This document shows, one piece after another, positions 29,310 to 29,358 of a stretch of 29,358 nucleotides of DNA. This DNA is from a virus. Positions within the stretch are counted from its first letter, which is position 1. The number at the start of each line of letters is the position of its first letter. A program made the translations under genes and the position numbers. The notes beneath the pieces were generated by a model. That model did not search any database. It saw nothing but the letters and a program-made list of their open reading frames with translations, and had not been told where the DNA came from. The stretch covers positions 1 through 29,358 of the IMG/VR virus record IMGVR_UViG_3300030329_004084, one strand, 5' to 3'.

Positions 29310-29358
29310 TAGCTCAGTTGGATAGAGCATCGGTCTTCTAAACCGAGGGTCGTAGGTT
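29303..29358 (+). tRNA. tRNA-Arg (TCT), 3' end outside window
   Basis: The first 56 nt of a tRNA: acceptor 5' strand GCCCTGA, D-arm AGCTCAGTTGGATAGAGC, anticodon loop CTTCTAA with anticodon TCT (29337-29339), and the start of the T-arm (GTAGGTT). It reads AGA/AGG. The acceptor 3' strand and CCA lie beyond the window. The first 7 bases overlap the preceding CDS. Confidence 0.93.

Noticed and set aside
1-29358. CRISPR array, insertion sequence, integrase or attachment site
   Set aside because: No regularly spaced repeats, transposase or integrase motifs were seen; tRNA genes are intact members of an array rather than att-site fragments.

Overview
The window looks like part of the genome of a large tailed bacteriophage (Caudoviricetes), most likely a marine, T4-like or larger myovirus-type phage. 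This is inferred from gene content. Every convincing gene is on the + strand, genes abut or overlap by 1-20 bases (many ATGA or TGATG junctions), and small unknown proteins are mixed with replication, nucleotide, chaperone, protease, tail-fibre and tRNA genes. There is no rRNA, ribosomal protein gene, insertion sequence, integrase or CRISPR array. The host cannot be named. The clear promoters are of the bacterial sigma-70 type (TTGACA, 17 bases, TATAAT-like).

Layout. (1) 1-5044: replication and nucleotide genes. These are the 3' part of a DnaE-type DNA polymerase III alpha subunit, a ClpP-like protease with an intact triad, a J-domain protein, a small unknown protein and dUTPase. (2) 5031-9612: a DUF262-HNH protein overlapping a phage N6-adenine methyltransferase, then a zinc-ribbon protein, a thioredoxin, a Pro/Ala/Lys-rich protein, an IMP dehydrogenase without CBS domains, and two small putative regulators, one with a sigma-70 region-4-like helix-turn-helix. 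(3) 9679-13447: an acidic probable virion or prohead protein, a terminator overlapped by a promoter, a membrane protein, a second ClpP-like protein with Asn at the catalytic Asp position, and a 575-aa protein with a possible PD-(D/E)XK core. (4) 13450-17360: GroEL behind a perfect promoter, small proteins, a Dam/D12-like methyltransferase that appears to have lost its catalytic motif, a small membrane protein and a cupin. (5) 17400-24563: a 1153-aa protein with a PcfJ-like segment, a membrane-anchored trypsin-like protease, two small proteins, a tail-fibre-like protein and an Asp-box protein. (6) 24572-28072: a nucleotidyltransferase, glutaredoxin and a run of small proteins, several with an SH3/KOW-like pattern. 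(7) 28093-end: a tRNA array with Leu-TAA, Lys-TTT, a CAT tRNA that resembles Ile2, and Arg-TCT cut by the window end. It also holds small genes and a 121-nt self-complementary element between two tRNAs.

The genes suggest a phage that brings its own polymerase, cleans its dNTP pool (dUTPase) and supplies guanine nucleotides (IMPDH). It also carries protein-quality functions (GroEL, J-protein, two ClpP paralogs, thiol redox proteins), and tRNAs for A-ending codons.

Most notable for follow-up: the structured RNA in the tRNA array; the paired active and altered ClpP paralogs; the degenerate Dam-like protein in a phage that also carries an intact adenine methyltransferase coupled to a DUF262-HNH gene; sigma-70 consensus promoters inside genes; and a repeated ACTATTTAT box before virion-type genes.
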